DNA of 64,000 nucleotides from Muricomes intestini (lineage in GTDB: Bacteria; Bacillota; Clostridia; Lachnospirales; Lachnospiraceae). The stretch lies in contig NZ_SLZZ01000011.1 in assembly GCF_004346165.1 (NCBI RefSeq), forward strand, positions 1 through 64,000, given 5' to 3'. Positions 57,311 to 64,000 of the stretch are shown here, piece by piece; position 1 is the first letter of the stretch; the number at the start of each line of letters is the position of its first letter. The position numbers were made by a program, and so were the translations under genes. The notes under the pieces were generated by a model, which had not been told where the DNA came from, made no database searches, and saw only the letters and a list, made by a program, of their open reading frames with translations.

Positions 57311-58223
57311 GACTGCATTTATGTTTCCCGGCCAGGGCACCCAAAAAGCTGGGATGGGAAAGGATTTCTATGAAAACAGTCAGACGGCAGCGGGGATTTT
57401 TGATAGCGCTTCTAAACTGTTGGATATAGATATGAAAGCACTATGCTTTGAGAAAAATGATTTGCTGGACCAGACAGAGTATACCCAGGCTGCACTTGTT
57501 ACAACCTGCCTGGCAATAACAGCGGTTCTGAAGGAAAAGGGCCTTAAACCGGATGTGACGGCGGGATTAAGCTTGGGTGAATACTGTGCCGTAGCTGTGA
57601 GCAAAGGAATGAGTACAGATGATGCTGTCCGGGCGGTCAGACAGCGGGGAATTCTGATGCAGACGGCAGTTCCCGGCGGACAGGGCTCTATGGCGGCGGT
57701 ACTCGGCATGGATGCTCAACGGATTGAGTCCGTACTCGCCGGTATAGGCGGCGTAAGCATTGCTAATTATAATTGCCCGGGGCAGATTGTGATCACCGGA
57801 TGGAAGGAGAGCGTAGAGCACGCCTCGGAGGCTTTGATGGAAGCAGGTGCAAAGAGGGTGCTGCCTTTAAATGTAAGCGGGCCTTTTCACTCCCCTCTTC
57901 TAAAGGAGGCAGGGAGAAAATTGGGAGCAGTTTTAGAATCCATAGAACTGCACAGTCTACAGATTCCTTATGTTACAAATGTGACTGCAGGGTATGTAGA
58001 TGATGTCAGAGAAATAAAGCCGCTGCTTGAAAAGCAGGTAACATCTTCTGTGCTCTGGCAGCAGAGCATGGAGAATATGATAAAAGACGGGGTGGAGGTC
58101 TTCGTGGAAGTGGGACCCGGAAAAACCCTTGCGGGATTTATGAGAAAGATTAACAGAGATGTAAAAGTTTACAATGTGGAAACCTGGAGAGATGTAGATA
58201 AGGTGGTTGGTGAATTATGTTAG
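57303..58223 (+). CDS. fabD: Malonyl-CoA:ACP transacylase
   Basis: Loads malonyl groups onto ACP. 306 residues. FPGQGTQKAGMG opens the protein; the nucleophile Ser is in GLSLGEY (about 91) and the His in GPFHSPLL (about 198). ATG at 57303 lies in fabK with GGAGG before it. It overlaps fabG by seven bases. Confidence 0.95.
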   Translation: MSKTAFMFPGQGTQKAGMGKDFYENSQTAAGIFDSASKLLDIDMKALCFEKNDLLDQTEYTQAALVTTCLAITAVLKEKGLKPDVTAGLSLGEYCAVAVSKGMSTDDAVRAVRQRGILMQTAVPGGQGSMAAVLGMDAQRIESVLAGIGGVSIANYNCPGQIVITGWKESVEHASEALMEAGAKRVLPLNVSGPFHSPLLKEAGRKLGAVLESIELHSLQIPYVTNVTAGYVDDVREIKPLLEKQVTSSVLWQQSMENMIKDGVEVFVEVGPGKTLAGFMRKINRDVKVYNVETWRDVDKVVGELC

Positions 58224-58957
58224 AAGGAAAAGTGGCAGTTGTCACAGGGGCCTCCCGGGGGATTGGGAAGGCTGTCGCACTGAAGCTGGCAAAAGATGGC
58301 GCTGCCATTGCAATTAATTACAATGGATCCCGGGAAAAGGCGGATGAGGTGAAGACAGAAATTGAACAGGGAGGAGGAAAGGCGGAAATATTCCAGTGTG
58401 ATGTTTCCAACTTTCACGCCTGTGAAAACTTCCTGGGAGAAGTCATTAAGAAGTTTGGCCGGATTGATATTCTTGTCAACAATGCAGGAATAACCAGGGA
58501 CGGTTTGCTGATGAGAATGTCTGAGGAGGATTTTGACGCTGTTTTGAATACGAACTTGAAAGGTACGTTTCATTGTATCCGTTTTGCTGCCAGACAGATG
58601 ATAAAGCAGAGGAGCGGACGGATTATCAACCTCTCTTCTGTATCGGGAGTCGTGGGAAATGCAGGGCAGGCCAATTATTCGGCTTCTAAAGCAGGGGTCA
58701 TCGGGCTTACAAAATCTGCTGCCAGAGAGCTGTCATCCAGAGGTGTGACTGTGAATGCAGTTGCACCGGGATTTATTTGCACAGAGATGACAGATGTGCT
58801 TCCCGAGAAGACTAAGGAGGAAGCTGCAGCAGGAATTCCCCTGGGACATTTCGGCAAGCCGGAGGATATCGCGGAGGCGGTTGCATTTTTGGCTTCGGAA
58901 GAGGCTGGTTATATCACAGGCCAGGTGCTGTGTGTAGACGGCGGAATGGCAATGTAA
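58217..58957 (+). CDS. fabG: 3-oxoacyl-ACP reductase
   Basis: NADPH-dependent reduction of 3-oxoacyl-ACP. 246 residues, short-chain dehydrogenase: GASRGIG (about 12-18) for NADPH, NNAG, Ser in LSSVSG and YSASKAG (Tyr about 154, Lys about 158). Normal length. Confidence 0.95.
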   Translation: MLEGKVAVVTGASRGIGKAVALKLAKDGAAIAINYNGSREKADEVKTEIEQGGGKAEIFQCDVSNFHACENFLGEVIKKFGRIDILVNNAGITRDGLLMRMSEEDFDAVLNTNLKGTFHCIRFAARQMIKQRSGRIINLSSVSGVVGNAGQANYSASKAGVIGLTKSAARELSSRGVTVNAVAPGFICTEMTDVLPEKTKEEAAAGIPLGHFGKPEDIAEAVAFLASEEAGYITGQVLCVDGGMAM

Positions 58958-58979
58958 AAAAGTAATATAGGAGATGAAT

Positions 58980-60218
58980 ATGAAAAGACGAGTTGTAGTA
59001 ACCGGAATGGGAGCAGTGACTCCAATCGGTAATTCAATAGAGGAATTCTGGAGCGGGATCCGTGAGGGCAAAGTCGGTATTGGACCGATTACCAGATTTA
59101 ACGCATCTGAATATAAAGTACAGATTGCGGCAGAAGTAAAAGACTTTGTGGCAAAAGAGCGCATGGATTTTAAATCAGCAAAGCGCATGGAGCCATTTTC
59201 CCAATATGCGGTTGCTGCAGCGAAGGAAGCGTTTTCGGATGCGGGAGTCGATATGATGCAGGAGGATCCTTACCGGGCCGGTGTGATTGTGGGTTCCGGA
59301 ATCGGGAGCCTTCAGGTGATAGAGGAAAATTATACAAAAATTGTGGAGAAGGGTCCCAGCAGGGTAAATCCATTGATGGTTCCACTGATGATATCTAATA
59401 TGGCTGCCGGGAATGTATCTATCCAGCTTGGGCTAAAAGGAAAGTGTTCAAATGTGGTAACGGCTTGTGCTTCAGGAACCAACTGTATCGGGGATGCATT
59501 TCGTGCAATCCAGTATGACGACGCGGATATTATGGTGGCTGGCGGAACAGAAAGTGCTATTTGTCCCACTGGAATTGCAGGGTTTTCGGGATTGACCGCA
59601 CTTTCCACATGCCCGGACCCTATGCGGGCATCCATACCGTTTGATAAGGATAGAGATGGGTTTGTGCTCGGCGAGGGTGCCGGAATCGTTGTGCTGGAGG
59701 AGTTGGAACATGCAGAAGCCAGAGGGGCACGTATTTATGCAGAGCTGGTCGGATATGGGTCTACAGGGGATGCATATCACATCACATCACCTGAGGAGAG
59801 TGGTGAAGGAGCACAAAAGGCTATGGAGCTGGCTATAAAGGAGGCCGGGATATCACCGGAACAGGTAGATTATATCAATGCACACGGAACAAGTACTCAG
59901 AAAAATGATCTGTTTGAGACAAGAGCAATTAAGCAGGCCTTGGGAAGCGCAGCTAAAGATGTGGTCGTAAACTCTACCAAGTCTATGATAGGCCACCTCC
60001 TGGGTGCGGCAGGGGGCGTTGAATTTGTTGTGTGCGTAAAGAGTATTCAGGATGGATACATCCACCAAACCATGGGAACTAAAGAGATCGGTGAGGGATG
60101 TGATTTGAACTATGCAGTAGGTGCACCGGTAGAAAAAGAAATAAACTATGTGCTTACCAACTCTCTCGGTTTCGGCGGACACAATGCAACCTTATTAGTA
60201 AAAAAGTATGAAGGATAG
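58980..60218 (+). CDS. fabF: Beta-ketoacyl-ACP synthase II
   Basis: Elongating condensing enzyme. 412 residues. Cys in VTACASGTN (about 164), His in NAHGTST (about 303) and GHLLGAAG (about 338). The ATG at 58980 is chosen over that at 58974, because ATAGGAG would be too close to the latter. Confidence 0.95.
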   Translation: MKRRVVVTGMGAVTPIGNSIEEFWSGIREGKVGIGPITRFNASEYKVQIAAEVKDFVAKERMDFKSAKRMEPFSQYAVAAAKEAFSDAGVDMMQEDPYRAGVIVGSGIGSLQVIEENYTKIVEKGPSRVNPLMVPLMISNMAAGNVSIQLGLKGKCSNVVTACASGTNCIGDAFRAIQYDDADIMVAGGTESAICPTGIAGFSGLTALSTCPDPMRASIPFDKDRDGFVLGEGAGIVVLEELEHAEARGARIYAELVGYGSTGDAYHITSPEESGEGAQKAMELAIKEAGISPEQVDYINAHGTSTQKNDLFETRAIKQALGSAAKDVVVNSTKSMIGHLLGAAGGVEFVVCVKSIQDGYIHQTMGTKEIGEGCDLNYAVGAPVEKEINYVLTNSLGFGGHNATLLVKKYEG

Positions 60219-60227
60219 GGGAGAGCC

Positions 60228-60695
60228 ATGAAAACAGAGCAAATATTAGAACTGATAGAAGCAGTCTCTGACTCAGCATTGACAGAATTTAAATATGAAG
60301 AAGGCGGTGTAAAACTTTCCCTGAAAAAAGCAACAGATTTTTCAGAAACGTCCGCAGTGCCAGTATCGCAAAGCAAGCCTGTTTTGGCGGGGATCTCGGA
60401 AATTTCGAAAGCAGAGGCAGTTGTGTCTCCCGGAAAGGAAGAAGAGACCAGAGCTGTTGAAGGAAATATAGTAAAATCCCCACTGATCGGAACCTTCTAC
60501 ACAGCCCCCTCTGAAGATGCTCCCGCCTTTGTAAATATAGGGGACGATGTTAAAGAAGGGCAGGTACTCGCCATCGTAGAGGCTATGAAACTAATGAATG
60601 AAATAGAAAGTGACTTTGCCGGAACGATAACAGATATATTGGTGGAAAACGGTGACGCAGTAGAATATGGGCAGCCATTATTTGTTATTAAATAG
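60228..60695 (+). CDS. accB: Biotin carboxyl carrier protein
   Basis: 155 residues. Short N-terminal helical part, Ala/Ser/Glu-rich linker (about 40-80) and a biotinyl domain with VEAMKLMNEIES, biotin on Lys (about 121). Shuttles the carboxyl group between AccC and the carboxyltransferase. Confidence 0.95.
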   Translation: MKTEQILELIEAVSDSALTEFKYEEGGVKLSLKKATDFSETSAVPVSQSKPVLAGISEISKAEAVVSPGKEEETRAVEGNIVKSPLIGTFYTAPSEDAPAFVNIGDDVKEGQVLAIVEAMKLMNEIESDFAGTITDILVENGDAVEYGQPLFVIK

Positions 60696-60704
60696 ACAAT
60701 CATG

Positions 60705-60727
60705 AAAAAGGGGACTGTCCCCTTTTT
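60705..60727. repeat. Short interspersed palindrome (GGGGACTGTCCCC type)
   Basis: AAAAAGGGGA is mirrored as TCCCCTTTTT around CTG. It lies between accB and fabZ and, with its T-run, could act as a partial terminator. Related GGGTCTGACCCC palindromes are at 4018 and 62549. Confidence 0.7.
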
Positions 60728-60744
60728 AAGAAAGCAGGTTGAAA

Positions 60745-61176
60745 ATGAATAGATTGGATATAAAGCAAATTCAGGAGATTATCCCTCACAGACACCCTTT
60801 TCTTCTGGTTGATTATATTGAAGATTACGAGCCGGGACAGTATGCGGTGGGATACAAATGTGTGACATACAGAGAAGATTTTTTTAAAGGACATTTTCCG
60901 GAACATCCTGTCATGCCAGGCGTCCTGACAGTGGAGGCGCTGGCCCAGGTAGGAGCGGTCGCTATCTTAAGTGAGGAAAAAAATAAAGGGAAGACTGCTT
61001 ATTTTGGCGGTATCCAGAAATGCAAATTTAGAGGAATGGTGATTCCGGGGGACAAAATTAAGCTGGAAACAAAAATTATCAAAAGCAAAGGGCCTGTCGG
61101 TATCGGCCAGGCGGCTGCCTCCGTGGACGGTAAAGTTGTAGTCAGTGCAGAACTAACATTTATTGTCGGGGATTAA
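60745..61176 (+). CDS. fabZ: 3-hydroxyacyl-ACP dehydratase
   Basis: 143 residues, hot-dog fold. IPHRHPFLLVD at the start; catalytic His in GHFPEHPVMPGVL (about 54) and Glu in TVEALAQVG (about 68). No FabA-type extra motif; unsaturated fatty acids must come from another route, or from FabZ/FabK balance. Confidence 0.94.
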   Translation: MNRLDIKQIQEIIPHRHPFLLVDYIEDYEPGQYAVGYKCVTYREDFFKGHFPEHPVMPGVLTVEALAQVGAVAILSEEKNKGKTAYFGGIQKCKFRGMVIPGDKIKLETKIIKSKGPVGIGQAAASVDGKVVVSAELTFIVGD

Positions 61177-61191
61177 GGAGATGTACAGGGT

Positions 61192-62526
61192 ATGATTGAA
61201 AAAGTATTGATTGCAAACCGGGGGGAAATCGCTGTGCGTATTATCCGTGCCTGCAGAGAAATGGGTATAGAGACGGTCGCCGTTTATTCAGAGGCAGACC
61301 GGGAGGCCTTGCATACACAACTTGCGGATGAGGCAATCTGTATTGGCCCGGCATCCTCATCAGAGAGCTATCTGAACATGGAGCATATTATAAGCGCTAC
61401 ACTGGTATCCGGTGCGGATGCCATTCATCCGGGATTTGGATTTTTGTCGGAGAACAGCAGATTTGCAGAATTATGTGAGCAGTGCAATATTACATTTATC
61501 GGCCCCGATTCCAGTGTAATCCGTAAAATGGGGAACAAACAGGAAGCCAGGAATACTATGGTGGCTGCAGGTGTACCTGTTATTCCAGGCAGCCAGGAGC
61601 CCATTTTCGATGCAAAAAAAGGTGCTGCAGCAGCTGAAATAATTGGATATCCTGTCATTGTAAAGGCAGCTCTTGGAGGCGGGGGAAAAGGAATGCGTGT
61701 AGCTGAAACCTCCGGAGAATTTGAAAGCAGCTTCAATACAGCTCAAAAAGAAGCACAGATGGCCTTCGGAGACGGCACAATGTATATTGAACATTTTGTT
61801 CGGCATCCAAGACACATAGAATTCCAGATTCTTGCGGACAAACACGGCAATGTGGTACACCTTGGAGAGCGGGACTGCTCTATTCAGAGAAACCACCAGA
61901 AAATGATAGAGGAATCCCCATCTATAGCACTCTCTCCCGAAATGCGGAGAAAAATGGGAGAGGCTGCCGTAAAAGCAGCAAAAGCTGCCAACTATTCGAG
62001 TGCCGGGACCATAGAATTTCTTCTGGAAAAAAACGGTGAATTTTACTTTATGGAGATGAATACGAGGATTCAAGTGGAGCATCCGGTGACAGAGTGGGTG
62101 ACGGGGATTGATTTGATTAAAGAGCAAATCCGCATAGCGGATGGAGAAGTGTTAAATTATACCCAGGACGATATTAAAATAACCGGCCACGCCATAGAGT
62201 GCCGTATCAATGCTGAGAATCCGAAAAAAAACTTCCGTCCGTCCCCCGGAACTATTACGGATATGTATCTTCCCGGCGGAAAGGGAGTGCGCATCGATTC
62301 TGCTATTTACAGTGGATATACAGTAACACCTTATTACGATTCTATGCTTGCCAAATTGATCGTACACGCGGGAAATCGTGAGGAAGCAATTCAGAAAATG
62401 CAGAGTGCACTTGGGGAGATTATCATAGAAGGCATAGAGACAAATGTAGATTACCAGTATGAGATACTACATCACCCTGACTTTGAATCGGGAGATATAG
62501 ACATAGAATTTATAGAAAAATTGTAA
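61192..62526 (+). CDS. accC: Biotin carboxylase subunit of acetyl-CoA carboxylase
   Basis: 444 residues, ATP-grasp. IANRGEIAVRIIRACREMGI at the N-terminus, GGGGKGMR (about 163) for ATP, EMNTRIQVEHPVTEWVTGID (about 287) for metal and bicarbonate. Carboxylates biotin on AccB. Confidence 0.95.
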   Translation: MIEKVLIANRGEIAVRIIRACREMGIETVAVYSEADREALHTQLADEAICIGPASSSESYLNMEHIISATLVSGADAIHPGFGFLSENSRFAELCEQCNITFIGPDSSVIRKMGNKQEARNTMVAAGVPVIPGSQEPIFDAKKGAAAAEIIGYPVIVKAALGGGGKGMRVAETSGEFESSFNTAQKEAQMAFGDGTMYIEHFVRHPRHIEFQILADKHGNVVHLGERDCSIQRNHQKMIEESPSIALSPEMRRKMGEAAVKAAKAANYSSAGTIEFLLEKNGEFYFMEMNTRIQVEHPVTEWVTGIDLIKEQIRIADGEVLNYTQDDIKITGHAIECRINAENPKKNFRPSPGTITDMYLPGGKGVRIDSAIYSGYTVTPYYDSMLAKLIVHAGNREEAIQKMQSALGEIIIEGIETNVDYQYEILHHPDFESGDIDIEFIEKL

Positions 62527-62548
62527 GAATAGTCTGAAAACGGGGCTC

Positions 62549-62567
62549 AAAAGGGTCTGACCCCTTT
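62549..62567. repeat. Short interspersed palindrome (GGGTCTGACCCC type)
   Basis: AAAAGGG-TCTGA-CCCCTTT, the same as at 4018-4037 except for the last bases, just before the accDA ribosome site. Confidence 0.7.
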
Positions 62568-62587
62568 GGGAGGTGAGGAGCTGTCGT

Positions 62588-64000
62588 ATGAAGTTACAGA
62601 ATATGTTTAAGAAGACAAGAAAAAAGAATTACATCTCTCTAAGAGATTCTAAACCGGAAGTTCCAGATGGACTTCTCAGCAAATGTAATAAATGTGGCTC
62701 GCCTATTATGACGGAGGATGTGAAAAATGGTTTTTACATCTGCCCGAAATGCCGCGGTTATTTTCGTATCCAAGCCTGCCGGCGGATTGAGATGCTGGAG
62801 GATGAGGGCTCCTTTGAGGAATGGGACAAAGGACTTACCACGGCAAATCCTTTAAATTTTAAAGGATATGAAGAAAAAATACAGGCATTGCAAAAGAAAA
62901 CGGGGTTGGAGGAGGCCATCGTCACAGGAAAGATTAAAGTTAACGGCCTGGATACTGTAATCGGTGTGTGTGACGGCCGCTTCATGATGGCAAGCATGGG
63001 AGAGGTCGTGGGTGAAAAAATCACTCTTGCCGTAGAGCGCGCAACTAAGGAACAGCTTCCCGTTATATTGTTCGCCTGCTCGGGGGGAGCAAGAATGCAG
63101 GAAGGAATTGTATCCTTGATGCAGATGGCGAAGACTTCCGCCGCATTGAAACGCCATAGTGATGCAGGACTTCTTTACATCTCCGTTCTGACGGATCCTA
63201 CAACAGGCGGGGTTACTGCAAGCTTTGCAATGCTGGGTGATATTATTCTGGCAGAGCCGAATGCTCTCATTGGATTTGCAGGACCACGGGTCATAGAACA
63301 GACAATCGGTGAAAAGCTGCCCAAAGGATTTCAGCGCTCCGAGTTTTTACTGGAACATGGTTTTATTGATAAAATTGTAGAACGCGAGAATATGAAAGAG
63401 ACTCTATCACAGATACTGAGGCTGCACAGTAAGGATACAGCTCCGGAGAATGTGAAGGTCAATTTTGCAGAAGTTTCTAAAGAAATGGCAAAGGAAGCTT
63501 CTTCTATGAGCGCTTGGGACCGGGTCTTAGTTTCCCGGAGAAAAGACCGTCCTGTGGCAGATGATTATATTGAAAGATTATTTGAGGAATTTATGGAATT
63601 CCATGGAGACCGCTATTTTAAAGATGATAAAGCGATTATAGGGGGCACGGCATATTTCCACGGTCGTCCGGTAACTGTCATTGCACAGGCAAAGGGCAGA
63701 ACCACTAAAGAAAATATAGAGCGAAATTTCGGCATGCCGTCCCCTGAAGGATATAGGAAGGCCCTTCGTCTGATGAAGCAGGCGGAGAAGTTTGGACGCC
63801 CTGTTATATGTCTTGTAGATACACCGGGTGCATTCTGCGGTCTAGAGGCTGAACAAAGAGGGCAGGGTGAGGCCATTGCAAGAAATATATTTGAAATGTC
63901 AGGTTTAAGGGTGCCGGTGATTTCTGTAGTAATCGGAGAAGGCGGCAGCGGCGGTGCCTTGGCCATGGCAGTTGCCGATGAGGTATGGATGCTGGAAAAC
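62588..64000 (+). CDS. accDA: Fused acetyl-CoA carboxylase carboxyltransferase beta-alpha (partial, runs off window)
   Basis: 471 codons are visible and the frame is open to the window end. N-terminal AccD: zinc ribbon CNKCGSPI...CPKC (about 32-57), [20 protein letters not shown] and [16 protein letters not shown]. Reading in one frame across about residue 290 ([20 protein letters not shown]) it continues as Acc[21 protein letters not shown], then [20 protein letters not shown] and [20 protein letters not shown]. There is no stop between the two, so beta and alpha are fused. GGGAGGTGAGG precedes the ATG. Confidence 0.92.
   Translation, partial: MKLQNMFKKTRKKNYISLRDSKPEVPDGLLSKCNKCGSPIMTEDVKNGFYICPKCRGYFRIQACRRIEMLEDEGSFEEWDKGLTTANPLNFKGYEEKIQALQKKTGLEEAIVTGKIKVNGLDTVIGVCDGRFMMASMGEVVGEKITLAVERATKEQLPVILFACSGGARMQEGIVSLMQMAKTSAALKRHSDAGLLYISVLTDPTTGGVTASFAMLGDIILAEPNALIGFAGPRVIEQTIGEKLPKGFQRSEFLLEHGFIDKIVERENMKETLSQILRLHSKDTAPENVKVNFAEVSKEMAKEASSMSAWDRVLVSRRKDRPVADDYIERLFEEFMEFHGDRYFKDDKAIIGGTAYFHGRPVTVIAQAKGRTTKENIERNFGMPSPEGYRKALRLMKQAEKFGRPVICLVDTPGAFCGLEAEQRGQGEAIARNIFEMSGLRVPVISVVIGEGGSGGALAMAVADEVWMLEN

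Overview
The window is chromosomal DNA of a low-to-mid GC Firmicute, most likely a gut Lachnospiraceae (Dorea/Blautia/Clostridium scindens type). This rests on AGGAGG ribosome sites with frequent TTG/GTG starts, type III glutamine synthetase, fabK-type enoyl reductase, a compact fab/acc operon and an accD-accA fusion. An apparently complete siphophage prophage of about 39.4 kb sits in the 3' end of a tRNA-Leu(CAG) gene.

Left host flank (1-15255): class II aldolase; glutamine synthetase III behind a promoter-terminator leader; an HD-domain protein; a COG3044 ATPase followed by sbcD and sbcC; a four-gene GldA/GldF/GldG-like ABC operon ending in a DUF4340 protein; a membrane zinc-ribbon protein; an XRE regulator; and, next to attL, a putative small RNA converging on a 41-residue membrane peptide.

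Prophage (15256-54653): a perfect 66-bp repeat marks both ends, and 12-bp integrase arm-type sites lie just inside each end. From left to right: integrase; an RNA-rich interval; a minus-strand lysogenic block (PemK/MazF-like protein, coiled-coil protein, membrane protein, repeat lipoprotein, ImmA-like protein, CI-like repressor); an operator region; then a rightward early block (Cro-like protein, small regulators, PC4-like protein, DUF2800, DUF2815, family A DNA polymerase, VapE-type primase/helicase). An iteron cluster with an AT-rich stretch looks like the phage origin. It is followed by a VRR-NUC nuclease, a SNF2 helicase, accessory cassettes (Cys-rich protein, cupin), a methyltransferase, a second tyrosine recombinase and an ArpU-like late regulator. 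A consensus promoter starts the late genes: terminase, portal, minor head protein with a toxin-like tail plus an overlapping small gene, Prp protease, scaffold, capsid, connectors, tail tube, chaperones, tape measure, Dit, Tal, XhlA-like protein, holin and amidase.

Three late genes show signs of -1 frameshifting. Capsid and tail-tube genes end in the identical 12 bases TCGGGGGAATAA, each followed by an open -1 extension; the tail chaperone pair has an in-register T TTT TTA heptamer. The phage Prp gene lies beside scaffold and capsid genes that both carry an N-terminal LQLFA motif, the type of site Prp cleaves.

Right host flank (54654-64000): the intact tRNA-Leu and, divergent from it, a type II fatty-acid operon with a FabT-like palindrome at its promoter: fabH, acpP, fabK, fabD, fabG, fabF, accB, fabZ, accC and a fused accDA that runs off the window. 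Related 90-bp intergenic repeats lie in opposite orientation on the two sides of the prophage.

All functional calls come from reading motifs and gene order; no database search was run.
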